Positions 1 through 5,162 of a stretch of DNA of 6,263 nt are shown in pieces (positions within the stretch are counted from its first letter, which is position 1; every line of letters begins with the position of its first letter). Position numbers and translations under genes: made by a program. Source of the stretch: an uncultured Sphingomonas sp. (GTDB lineage: Bacteria > Pseudomonadota > Alphaproteobacteria > Sphingomonadales > Sphingomonadaceae); NCBI GenBank assembly GCA_946886645.1, contig CAMPIY010000107.1, positions 1 through 6,263 on the forward strand, given 5' to 3'. Below the pieces are notes generated by a model that was given only the letters and a program-made list of their open reading frames with translations, was not told the DNA's origin and ran no database searches.

Positions 1-441
1 GGCGTCGTGTCGACGCGCGTCGGCTACACGGGCGGCGATGTCCCGAACGCCACCTACCGCAACCATGGCAGTCATGCCGAAGCGATCGAAATCCTCTTCG
101 ACCCGGCACAAACAAGCTATCGCCGGCTGCTGGAATATTTCTTCCAGATCCATGATCCGACGACGGTCGATCGCCAGGGGAACGACCGGGGCGCAAGCTA
201 TCGCTCGGCCATCTACTTCACCAGCGACGATCAGGAGGCCATCGCCAGGGCCACGATCGCCGATGTCGAAGCTTCGGGCCTATGGCCCGGCAAGGTCGTG
301 ACCCAGGTCGAGCCGGCCGGCGATTTCTGGCAGGCCGAGCCCGAGCACCAGGATTATCTCCAGCGCATTCCCCATGGCTACACCTGCCACTTCGTCCGGC
401 CCGGCTGGGTGCTTCCGCGCCGCGCCGAGGCAACGGCCTGA
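1..441 (+). CDS. msrA: Peptide-methionine (S)-S-oxide reductase MsrA, 5'-truncated by the window edge
   Basis: MsrA reduces the S-epimer of methionine sulfoxide in proteins and free methionine, a cytoplasmic oxidative-damage repair reaction that uses thioredoxin-type reductants. The frame is open from base 1, giving 146 visible residues. Family landmarks are clear: VGYTGG, then a GSHAEAIEI segment (the family G-x-HAE), then [14 protein letters not shown] followed by YRSAIYF. The catalytic Cys in the N-terminal GCFWG motif must lie just upstream; roughly 20-30 residues are missing by comparison with the family, so this is an edge effect and not a pseudogene. A Cys in GYTCHF (visible residue 129) is near the C-terminus, where MsrA resolving cysteines usually sit. 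The gene ends with TGA 44 bases before the redoxin gene on the same strand, so the two are probably cotranscribed. The identification is very secure; only the start is unseen. Confidence 0.96.
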   Translation, partial: GVVSTRVGYTGGDVPNATYRNHGSHAEAIEILFDPAQTSYRRLLEYFFQIHDPTTVDRQGNDRGASYRSAIYFTSDDQEAIARATIADVEASGLWPGKVVTQVEPAGDFWQAEPEHQDYLQRIPHGYTCHFVRPGWVLPRRAEATA

Positions 442-485
442 GCCTTGCTCCCGTCGCCGATGATCGCTGGACTGGACATGGCGCG

Positions 486-980
486 ATGGAGATAGGGATC
501 GCCGGCCAGCCGGCCCCGCCGCTGCGCGATGTCCGCTGGATCGACGGCGACGGAAGGGAGACCGGACCGCTGTCACTCGACGCGCTCGGCGGCGGCCACC
601 GGATCCTCTTCTTCTTCTTCCAGCATGCCTGCCCCGGCTGCCACTCGCACGGCTTTCCGACGCTCGTTCGCCTGGTCGAGCAGCTCCGGGGCGCCCAATT
701 GGGCTTTGCCGCGATCCAGACGGCGTTCGAGGATTTCGAAGCCAATCGCTTCGAGCGGATTGCCGAAAACCAGGAGCGGTACGGCCTTTCCATCCCCTTC
801 GGTCATGCCGCTCCACAGCCCGGCAACCAGCTTCCTGCCATCATGGCCGACTATCGGACCGGCGGAACGCCATGGTTCGTCGGCATCGATCCCGCCGGCC
901 GGGTGCTGTTCGATGCCTTCCAGCTCGACGCCCGGATGCTGGTCGGCGCCGTTCGCCCGGTGCTCGCGCCCGACCGGTAA
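486..980 (+). CDS. Thioredoxin-fold redoxin (TlpA/peroxiredoxin-like) with CPGC motif
   Basis: This is a 164-residue thioredoxin-superfamily protein, predicted cytoplasmic because no signal peptide is visible. A hydrophobic strand (residues 40-45, ILFFFF) leads into QHACPGCHSHGFP, placing the redox CxxC at C49 and C52. The cis-proline loop is TGGTPW (P129), followed by the typical FVGIDPAGRVLFD strand-turn-strand. The conserved stretch around IPFGHA is also present. This pattern fits redoxin-domain proteins annotated as TlpA-like or peroxiredoxin-family; a thiol-disulfide reductase or thiol peroxidase role is possible, and the substrate is unknown. ATG at 486 is the only good in-frame start after the msrA stop, although the Shine-Dalgarno match upstream is weak (GGA only). 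Its position directly behind msrA suggests it takes part in the same oxidative-stress response, perhaps in supplying electrons; that link is inference from location only. Confidence 0.88.
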   Translation: MEIGIAGQPAPPLRDVRWIDGDGRETGPLSLDALGGGHRILFFFFQHACPGCHSHGFPTLVRLVEQLRGAQLGFAAIQTAFEDFEANRFERIAENQERYGLSIPFGHAAPQPGNQLPAIMADYRTGGTPWFVGIDPAGRVLFDAFQLDARMLVGAVRPVLAPDR

Positions 981-998
981 AATCCGGCAAGCCAGGTG

Positions 999-1023
999 GC
1001 TCGGCGGCCAGCCGACGCCGAGC
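999..1023 (+). terminator. Terminator-like hairpin after the redoxin gene
   Basis: GCTCGGCG (999-1006) and CGCCGAGC (1016-1023) form a perfect 8-bp stem around a 9-nt loop, starting 18 bases after the redoxin stop codon. No T-tract follows, so an intrinsic terminator is only possible; it may instead stabilise the 3' end of the msrA-redoxin message. Confidence 0.4.
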
Positions 1024-1181
1024 TGCTTCGAATGCACCGCGACGGGATTTCGCGGCTGGCCCCGCGCCAATGCCGGGCGGTGCCTGTAACCCCGCTCGCC
1101 GCACCGTCGAGTTGCAAGTGAATATTGAAGCGCGGGGAAACCGCCGCCGCCGGCGACACGCTCCGCCCCGGGGAAGGTCGA
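1024..1181. other. Intergenic region upstream of the GNAT gene
   Basis: This non-coding stretch lies between the hairpin after the redoxin gene and the acetyltransferase start. Its only AT-richer patch is around 1111-1130, where TTGCAA (1112-1117) and AATATT (1121-1126) look promoter-like singly but are too close together to be a -35/-10 pair. The promoter for the GNAT-corA group is likely here, but I cannot place it. Confidence 0.4.
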
Positions 1182-1463
1182 ATGGAGGACAGGATCATCA
1201 ACAACCGGGCGATGAGCCGGTACGAGCTCCCGATCGACGCGGAGTCGGCCGCCATTGCTTATTATGCCGAGGAGGACGGCCGGATCGTCCTTCGCCATAC
1301 CGAGGTTCCGTTCGAACATGGCGGGCGTGGCTATGGCACCCGCCTCGCGCATGCGCTGTTCGAGCTGCTGCTGGCCGAGGGCAAGCGAGTCATCGCGAAA
1401 TGCCCTTTCATGGCGCGCTACGCGGCCAGCAACCCACGCTATGCGGCGATGCTGGACGGCTGA
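1182..1463 (+). CDS. Small GNAT-family N-acetyltransferase (COG2388/YjdJ/NATD1-like)
   Basis: This is a 93-residue single-domain protein of the short GNAT type. The opening half alternates charged and hydrophobic residues as beta strands, including YYAEEDGRIVLRHTEVP. GGRGYGT at residues 47-53 matches the acetyl-CoA pyrophosphate-binding loop (R/Q-x-x-G-x-G/A), and a helix follows. The family-typical CPF motif (residues 74-76, C74) precedes an ARY...NPRY segment, which is the hallmark of the COG2388 group. Members are about 90-100 residues long, so this one is complete. The acetyl acceptor of the group is not established. ATG 1182 is preferred because GGGGAAGG (1170-1177) sits four bases upstream; an in-frame TTG at 1125 would add 19 residues of low-complexity sequence with no support. 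The stop lies 62 bases before corA, so the two are probably cotranscribed, although no functional link is evident. Confidence 0.88.
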   Translation: MEDRIINNRAMSRYELPIDAESAAIAYYAEEDGRIVLRHTEVPFEHGGRGYGTRLAHALFELLLAEGKRVIAKCPFMARYAASNPRYAAMLDG

Positions 1464-1514
1464 CCGATGGCCGCGAGCACTCACCATCCCTGCCCACCGC
1501 CGCCGATGGCCGCG
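1464..1514 (+). repeat. 12-bp direct repeat in the GNAT-corA gap
   Basis: CCGATGGCCGCG occurs at 1464-1475 and again at 1503-1514, exactly 39 bases apart. Both copies lie in the short gap before corA, and the second copy runs into the corA Shine-Dalgarno sequence. The spacing is a multiple of three, so both encode the same tripeptide (Met-Ala-Ala) in the small ORF described separately. Confidence 0.6.
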
Positions 1515-1529
1515 GGGAAGTCGGCATGA
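1467..1529 (+). CDS. Putative 20-aa proline-rich leader peptide of corA
   Basis: A 20-codon ORF starts with ATG three bases after the GNAT stop codon and ends in TGA at 1527-1529. That TGA overlaps the corA ATG as ATGA. The product contains HHPCPPPP, with four consecutive proline codons (CCA CCG CCG CCG) preceded by Pro-Cys. Consecutive prolines are known to slow ribosomes, and proline-rich leader peptides control Mg2+ transporter genes in enterobacteria (mgtL, mgtP); a corA leader ORF has also been described there. No strong ribosome-binding site precedes this ATG, so translation would depend on reinitiation from the upstream stop. The ORF is in the same frame as the GNAT gene, and GC-rich DNA yields Pro codons easily, so chance occurrence is a serious alternative. 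Confidence 0.3.
   Translation: MAASTHHPCPPPPMAAGKSA
1514..1520 (+). promoter_or_regulatory. Shine-Dalgarno sequence of corA
   Basis: GGGGAAG lies five bases before ATG 1526 and fixes the corA start. The open frame extends far upstream (to 872) through non-homologous sequence, so this site is what decides the N-terminus. The SD also lies inside the putative leader ORF, so ribosomes moving through that ORF would cover it. Confidence 0.75.
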
Positions 1530-2485
1530 GCATCGTGACCGCCATCCACGGCGATGATCGGCCGCCCGCCTGGACGCCCTGGGACGGGACACCGGTCGAC
1601 GTCCCCGAGCGCGGCTTTGCCTGGATCGACGTTGTCGATGCGATGGAAGAGGAAATCGGGGCGCTCCAGCAAATGTTCGGGCTTCACGAACTTGCCCTTG
1701 GGGACTCGATGGCCGACGCGCCGCTCGCCAAGGTCCATCTTTACGCCGACCATATCTTCATCGCTGCCAAGGCGGCGGAAGTCGGTGGCGATGCGATCGA
1801 CTATACCGACGTCGGGATCTTCCTCGCCGAGAAGAGGATCATCACGGTCTGCCGGATGAAGACCCGGTTCGGGAGGCTGCTGAGAGGAAGGATCGGGCAA
1901 GCCGCCGGGCGCCCCGTCCGGAGCCCGGAATATGCGGTCCACCAGGTCCTCGACCTGATCGTCGATGCCTATTTCCCGGTCATCCAGGCCATCGCGGAGG
2001 AAGTCCTCGAGCTGGAGCGGCGGCTGCTCGACCGAAGCCTCGGGGCCGACGAGATCGCCAGGATCTTCCAGCTGAGACGCGAGACCGTCCATTTCCAGCA
2101 TGTGCTGACGAGAATGACCGAGGTCTGCAACAAGCTCGCCAACCTCGAGGCCGATTGCCTGTCCGGGGATTCGAAGCCCTATTTCCGCGACCTGCTCGAC
2201 AATCTCATCCGCATCGAGGCGATGAGCAACGGGCTCATCGACGTCGTCCGGGCGGCGCTCGAGGCCAGCAGCCTGCTCGAGCAGCAGCGCCAGTCCGACA
2301 TCACGAGAAAGCTTGCCTCATGGGCTGGGATCCTCGCCGTCCCGACGGCGATCGCCGGGATCTATGGCATGAACTTCAACCTGCCCGGGAGCGGCACCAG
2401 CTGGGGCTTCGGCCTGGTGCTTGGGGCGATGATCTCGGCAAGCCTGCTGCTCTTCTGGCGCTTTCGATCGCTCCAATGGCTGTGA
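1526..2485 (+). CDS. corA: CorA-family magnesium/divalent cation transporter
   Basis: This 319-residue inner-membrane protein has the usual CorA length and layout. A cytoplasmic alpha/beta domain occupies about residues 1-150, and a long charged helical region follows (about 155-260, including EEVLELERRLLDRSL and ITRKLASWAG). Two transmembrane helices lie at about 263-280 and 295-311. The diagnostic YGMNF at residues 280-284 closes TM1; the GMN triad forms the entrance of the pentameric Mg2+ channel. The stretch LASWAGILAVPTAIAGIYG is the standard CorA approach to it. The family can carry Mg2+, Co2+ or Ni2+, and the related ZntB carries Zn2+; GMN favours CorA proper. The periplasmic loop reads NLPGSGTSWGF, without the common acidic MPEL sequence, which is unusual. 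The start is ATG 1526, supported by GGGGAAG five bases upstream. The gene follows the GNAT gene closely, with a possible leader ORF between them. Confidence 0.93.
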   Translation: MSIVTAIHGDDRPPAWTPWDGTPVDVPERGFAWIDVVDAMEEEIGALQQMFGLHELALGDSMADAPLAKVHLYADHIFIAAKAAEVGGDAIDYTDVGIFLAEKRIITVCRMKTRFGRLLRGRIGQAAGRPVRSPEYAVHQVLDLIVDAYFPVIQAIAEEVLELERRLLDRSLGADEIARIFQLRRETVHFQHVLTRMTEVCNKLANLEADCLSGDSKPYFRDLLDNLIRIEAMSNGLIDVVRAALEASSLLEQQRQSDITRKLASWAGILAVPTAIAGIYGMNFNLPGSGTSWGFGLVLGAMISASLLLFWRFRSLQWL

Positions 2486-2520
2486 TGTAACGCACAGCCC
2501 GGATCGAGCGAGTGCAACGC

Positions 2521-2557
2521 AAGGGCGTTCGGCGAATGGCTCGCCGGCCGCGCCCTT
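2521..2557 (+). promoter_or_regulatory. Compound hairpin between corA and the DUF2171 gene
   Basis: AAGGGCG (2521-2527) pairs with CGCCCTT (2551-2557). Inside this, CGGCGA (2530-2535) pairs with TCGCCG (2541-2546) around a 5-nt loop. The two-part stem begins 36 bases after the corA stop and ends 5 bases before the Shine-Dalgarno sequence of the DUF2171 gene. It has only TTT then CA after it, so it may end the corA message, act as a leader structure for the downstream gene, or both. Confidence 0.5.
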
Positions 2558-2562
2558 TCACC

Positions 2563-2569
2563 AAGGGAG
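2563..2569 (+). promoter_or_regulatory. Shine-Dalgarno sequence that sets the DUF2171 start
   Basis: AAGGGAG ends one base before ATG 2571 and seven bases before ATG 2577. The normal spacing favours 2577 as the true start; using 2571 would only add Met-Thr. Confidence 0.7.
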
Positions 2570-2576
2570 AATGACG

Positions 2577-2819
2577 ATGGCGGGATTTGAAGCGGTCAAG
2601 GCCGACATGGAGGTGATCGGCGCCGACGGGGTCCATGTCGGGACGGTCGACAGCATCGCCGGCGACCGGATCAAGCTTGCCCGGACGGGCTTCGAACAGG
2701 GCAGCCATTCGGGTCACCATCATTATATTTCGCGCGGCCTGGTCGCCGAGGTCGAGGGCGACAAGGTGCGCCTCAGCGCCAATGCGGCGGTCGCGGTGAC
2801 GTTCGAGGAAGAGGAATAG
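2577..2819 (+). CDS. DUF2171 domain-containing protein
   Basis: This is an 80-residue, probably cytoplasmic protein matching the DUF2171 family, a small beta-rich fold reminiscent of PRC-barrel proteins. The N-terminal segment VIGADGVHVGTVDSI (residues 13-27) is the characteristic first pair of strands. It is followed by DRIKLAR, a histidine-rich turn (SHSGHHHYI, residues 43-51), and a strand-rich end closing in four glutamates. The family is small, acidic and of unknown function; homologues are common in Alphaproteobacteria and often sit near stress genes (recalled, not checked). The start at 2577 is chosen on Shine-Dalgarno spacing. The clustered histidines (H44, H47-H49) could in principle bind a metal, but that is speculation. 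It follows corA by 91 bases with a hairpin between, so it may be transcribed separately. Confidence 0.85.
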   Translation: MAGFEAVKADMEVIGADGVHVGTVDSIAGDRIKLARTGFEQGSHSGHHHYISRGLVAEVEGDKVRLSANAAVAVTFEEEE

Positions 2820-2859
2820 GCGGCTGCCGGCCAACCAGGAATCGAACCGGGAGGCTCCG

Positions 2860-2883
2860 GCGCCGGGACGCTCGTCCCGGCGC
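2860..2883. terminator. Bidirectional terminator-like hairpin between convergent genes
   Basis: GCGCCGGGAC (2860-2869) and GTCCCGGCGC (2874-2883) make a perfect 10-bp stem with a 4-nt loop. It lies 40 bases past the DUF2171 stop and 7 bases past the DoxX stop on the other strand, exactly where a shared terminator would be expected. Neither strand carries a T-tract after it, so it is a weak intrinsic terminator by the textbook rule. Confidence 0.65.
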
Positions 2884-2890
2884 TAAAGCA

Positions 2891-3382
2891 TCACCCGGCA
2901 CGGTTCGACAGGCGCTGGTCGAGCGACCATGGCCCCGCGCCGCCGAGGCAGAGTGCGACAAGGCTGGCGAGGTATAGCAGGTCCGTCTCATAGCCCGGCT
3001 GACCGAAGTGGGCGCCGGAAGCATCATAGGCGACCAGCTTGATCGAGCTGAAACCGTTGGGAAGGTGGACCGTGACGACGGCCACCAGGAAGACGATGAT
3101 CATTGGGACCGACGCCAGCGGGACAAGAGCCCCCAGCAGGATGGCGATGCCGCCCACGAGCTCGACCAGGATGGTCGCCCAGCCCAGGAGCCCGGAAAGC
3201 GGCAACCCCATCGCCTGGAGCAGGCCTATGAAATGGTCGGGCCCGCGCGCCAGCTTCGCCAACCCATGCGCGATGAAGCCGTAGCCGATCACCAGCCTCA
3301 GCGGGAGTGCATGCCACCCGCCGGGAATCGGCAGCGGAGATATTGCGAGGCGCCGGAAATGCGCGGAAGAAATCATCGACAA
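2891..3382 (-). CDS. DoxX family membrane protein
   Basis: This is a 163-residue integral membrane protein of the DoxX/DoxD family. It has four hydrophobic helices at about residues 24-44, 65-85, 88-106 and 134-150. Family motifs visible are RLVIGYGFIAHGLAKL in helix 1, VELVGGIAILLGA in helix 2, the loop HLPNGFSSIKL after helix 3, and GYETDLLYLASL leading into helix 4. Some DoxX proteins belong to thiosulfate:quinone oxidoreductases or to redox-stress complexes; most bacterial ones have no assigned reaction, so none is given here. The start is judged to be TTG 3382, since GAAAGG lies six bases upstream; ATG 3376 would lose only two residues. It is the last of four minus-strand genes, 55 bases behind the TMEM175 gene, with a terminator-like hairpin after its stop. 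Confidence 0.9.
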   Translation of the reverse strand: MSMISSAHFRRLAISPLPIPGGWHALPLRLVIGYGFIAHGLAKLARGPDHFIGLLQAMGLPLSGLLGWATILVELVGGIAILLGALVPLASVPMIIVFLVAVVTVHLPNGFSSIKLVAYDASGAHFGQPGYETDLLYLASLVALCLGGAGPWSLDQRLSNRAG

Positions 3383-3388
3383 AAATAG

Positions 3389-3394
3389 CCTTTC
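3389..3394 (-). promoter_or_regulatory. Shine-Dalgarno sequence favouring a TTG start for the DoxX gene
   Basis: Read on the minus strand, GAAAGG is followed by six bases and then TTG (3382-3380). The nearest ATG (3376-3374) would be 12 bases away, which is long for a bacterial SD. The site therefore supports initiation at the rare TTG codon. Confidence 0.5.
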
Positions 3395-3437
3395 TGCTCT
3401 GTTGATTGTCGGTAGGGCCGGGGCCAGTGGGGGAAGA

Positions 3438-4031
3438 TCAGGAGATATCCGCCTGCCCTTTCGAGCGGCTGGCGGGCTCGGGCTTCAGGTAGAAGGCCAG
3501 GCAGACGACGCAGATGCCGAGGCCGATGAGCGCGCTCCAAAGCGCCATCGCCGCCGCAATTGCGAACAGGAAAAGCGTTGCGACCGACCGCCGACGCAGC
3601 ATTGCGCGGACATCCGTCGGCGACCCGCCCGATTCTGCTTCCACCAGCTCCCAGATGAGCGCGACATAAGTTGCGTTCACCAGGAAGAAGGCGAGCGCGT
3701 AAAGCGATACAGGCTCGGGCGCCAGCCGGCTCGTTGCCATCCAGGCGGTCGTGAAAGGAAGCAATGAAACCGAGAAGAGATGCGCAAAATTGGTCCACAT
3801 CAACCGCGGCGTCACCTCCTCGGCATGGCGCAGCAGATAATGGTGGTTGGCCCACACGATCGCGATGAAGAGATAGCTTAGCGCATAACTTAGCCATTGC
3901 TGCCAATGGGACAGCAATGCGCGATAGGTGGGCTCGGCGGGAGGGTGCAATTCAAGCACAAGGATGGTGATCAGCACCGCGAAAACCCCGTCCGAAAAAA
4001 GGCCAAGCCTTTCCGGGGTCGCCCTCCTCAT
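3438..4031 (-). CDS. TMEM175-family (DUF1211) potassium channel protein
   Basis: This 197-residue membrane protein opens with the TMEM175 signature: R8 then FSDGVFAV at residues 12-19 in helix 1. In characterised TMEM175 channels the RxxxFSD motif lines the K+ pore region. About six hydrophobic helices follow, at roughly 12-27, 46-63, 78-99, 108-130, 148-164 and 166-182. WANHHYLLRH (60-69) after helix 2 is also typical of bacterial members, which form tetramers of single six-helix subunits and conduct K+ with weak selectivity. Length fits the bacterial family. The ATG at 4031 overlaps the TGA of the preceding small gene (ATGA), and no good Shine-Dalgarno sequence of its own is seen, so translation is probably coupled. 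The frame stays open far upstream to 4631 but runs antiparallel to no known homology there, so the longer start is rejected. Confidence 0.88.
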   Translation of the reverse strand: MRRATPERLGLFSDGVFAVLITILVLELHPPAEPTYRALLSHWQQWLSYALSYLFIAIVWANHHYLLRHAEEVTPRLMWTNFAHLFSVSLLPFTTAWMATSRLAPEPVSLYALAFFLVNATYVALIWELVEAESGGSPTDVRAMLRRRSVATLFLFAIAAAMALWSALIGLGICVVCLAFYLKPEPASRSKGQADIS

Positions 4032-4237
4032 CTCGACGCCGATCCCGTCGAATAAAGGTGGGTCGCCGCGCCCCGTCTCTCCTTGCGCACCAGCCCCCGG
4101 CGGATAAGCGCCGCCCGAAGCGAATCCGACTGCGCCAAGCCGAGCCGCCGGTTGATTTCCGAGGGCCGCACGCCCGGCTCCTTCTCGATGATTTCCAGAA
4201 TCCTTAGGAGCATTTGCTCGGTAGCCTGCTGCACCAT
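4028..4237 (-). CDS. Small winged-helix-like DNA-binding protein (hypothetical)
   Basis: I do not recognise a named family for this 69-residue protein. Its pattern is that of a lone winged helix-turn-helix: helix 1 (about residues 5-19, LLRILEIIEKEPG), helix 2 (PSEINRRLGL, 25-34), a turn, then a recognition-like helix SLRAALIRRGLV (39-50) and a basic wing (RKERRGAATHLYS, 51-63). It resembles the DNA-binding cores of MarR- or Lrp-type regulators without any ligand or dimerisation domain. GAAGGG lies four bases before ATG 4237, supporting the start. The gene sits 23 bases after the hydrolase stop and its own stop overlaps the TMEM175 start as ATGA. A local or autoregulatory role in that operon is inference. 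The coupled junction and clean SD argue that it is a real gene. Confidence 0.72.
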   Translation of the reverse strand: MVQQATEQMLLRILEIIEKEPGVRPSEINRRLGLAQSDSLRAALIRRGLVRKERRGAATHLYSTGSASR

Positions 4238-4260
4238 GCGGCCCTTCGTTCCTTGCGGCC

Positions 4261-5133
4261 CTACGCGTCGGCCAGCGCAGGCCGGGCGGCCCTCGCCAAG
4301 AGGAATTCCCGGACCGCGCCGGCGATGTCTCCAGCATGGGTCTCCAGCGCGAAATGGCCGGTGTCCAGGAAGCGGACCTGTGCGCCCTCGATGTCCCGCC
4401 GGAACGCTTCGGCGCCGGCTGGAAGGAAGAAGGGGTCGTTCCTGCCCCAGATCGCGAGCAGGCCCGGCGTCGCATCTCGAAAATAGGACTGGAAGTCGGG
4501 ATAGAGTTCGACATTGCTCCGGTAATCCCGAAACAGGTCGAGCTGGATGTCGGCCATGCCTGGCTCGGCGAGATAGTGGTTGTCGAGGGTGTAGCCGTCT
4601 GGCGCCAGGACGGTGGGATCGGGCACTCCATGGCTATATTGCCAATAGGTTGTCTCGGGCGTCAGCAGCGAGCGAAGCGCATCCCGGTTTTCCTCGGAAG
4701 GCACCTCCCAATAATCGCGAATGGGGTTCCAGCCATCGCTCAGCCCTTCGGCATAGGCATTGCCGTTCTGTGAAATGATGGAATCGATCCGCTCCGGATG
4801 GTGCAGCGCGAGGCGGAACCCGGTCGGCGCGCCATAGTCGAACACATAGAGCGAATAGTGGTCGAACCCGACCGCTTCGGTGAACCGCTCGATCGTCCCG
4901 GCAATCGAGGCAAAGCTGTTTTCCCGGGGACGTCCCGATCGACCGAAGCCGGGAAGGTCAGGCGCGACGATATGAAATAAGTCCGACAACAGCGGGATGA
5001 GGTCCCGAAACATGTGGCTCGAGGTCGGGAAGCCATGGAGCAGGAGCAGCTTTGGGGCTCCCTTGGTGCCTGCCTCCCGGTAAAAAATGTCGATCCCGTC
5101 GATGTCGGCGGTCCGGTAGCGCGTCTGGTTCAT
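4261..5133 (-). CDS. Alpha/beta-fold hydrolase, HGxP/epoxide hydrolase-haloalkane dehalogenase-like
   Basis: This 290-residue cytoplasmic enzyme has the full alpha/beta-hydrolase layout. The oxyanion-hole motif is HGFP at residues 33-36, followed by APDLPGFGRS (57-66). The nucleophile elbow reads VFDYGAPTG, placing an aspartate, D99, in the nucleophile position; Asp nucleophiles are the rule in epoxide hydrolases and haloalkane dehalogenases. The probable acid is D233 in WGRNDPFF and the general base H260 in DTGHFALE. A helical cap lies at about 130-205. Close relatives, as I recall them, have DYGGP where this protein has DYGAP. The substrate is unknown. ATG 5133 is chosen because GGAGGAA ends seven bases upstream; an upstream in-frame start at 5187 would add 18 unsupported residues. 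It is the first gene of the minus-strand group and diverges from the LysR gene, so regulation by that protein is likely. Confidence 0.92.
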   Translation of the reverse strand: MNQTRYRTADIDGIDIFYREAGTKGAPKLLLLHGFPTSSHMFRDLIPLLSDLFHIVAPDLPGFGRSGRPRENSFASIAGTIERFTEAVGFDHYSLYVFDYGAPTGFRLALHHPERIDSIISQNGNAYAEGLSDGWNPIRDYWEVPSEENRDALRSLLTPETTYWQYSHGVPDPTVLAPDGYTLDNHYLAEPGMADIQLDLFRDYRSNVELYPDFQSYFRDATPGLLAIWGRNDPFFLPAGAEAFRRDIEGAQVRFLDTGHFALETHAGDIAGAVREFLLARAARPALADA

Positions 5134-5140
5134 GGTGACA

Positions 5141-5147
5141 TTCCTCC
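5141..5147 (-). promoter_or_regulatory. Strong Shine-Dalgarno sequence of the hydrolase gene
   Basis: On the minus strand GGAGGAA lies seven bases before ATG 5133. It is the best ribosome-binding site in the window and rules out the longer upstream start. Confidence 0.8.
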
Positions 5148-5162
5148 GGCATCCCAAGGGCC

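Noticed and set aside
872..1525. Long upstream extension of the corA reading frame
   Set aside because: It overlaps the redoxin and GNAT genes, has Arg/Pro-rich shadow composition, and ATG 1526 has a good SD and begins CorA-like sequence.
573..1592. Long minus-strand open frame (339 codons) opposite the redoxin and GNAT genes
   Set aside because: It has no recognisable motif, is rich in Arg/Gly/Ala as expected of a GC-rich antisense shadow, and covers three well-supported genes.
2837..2851. tRNA T-arm-like sequence GGTTCGATTCC on the minus strand, as in a tRNA 3' end or att site
   Set aside because: The flanking 5-base arms do not pair fully, there is no matching acceptor or anticodon arm upstream, no CCA end, and no integrase in the window.
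4032..4631. Upstream extension of the TMEM175 frame into the hydrolase gene region
   Set aside because: It would run through the winged-helix gene and part of the hydrolase gene in another frame; the family signature begins right after ATG 4031.
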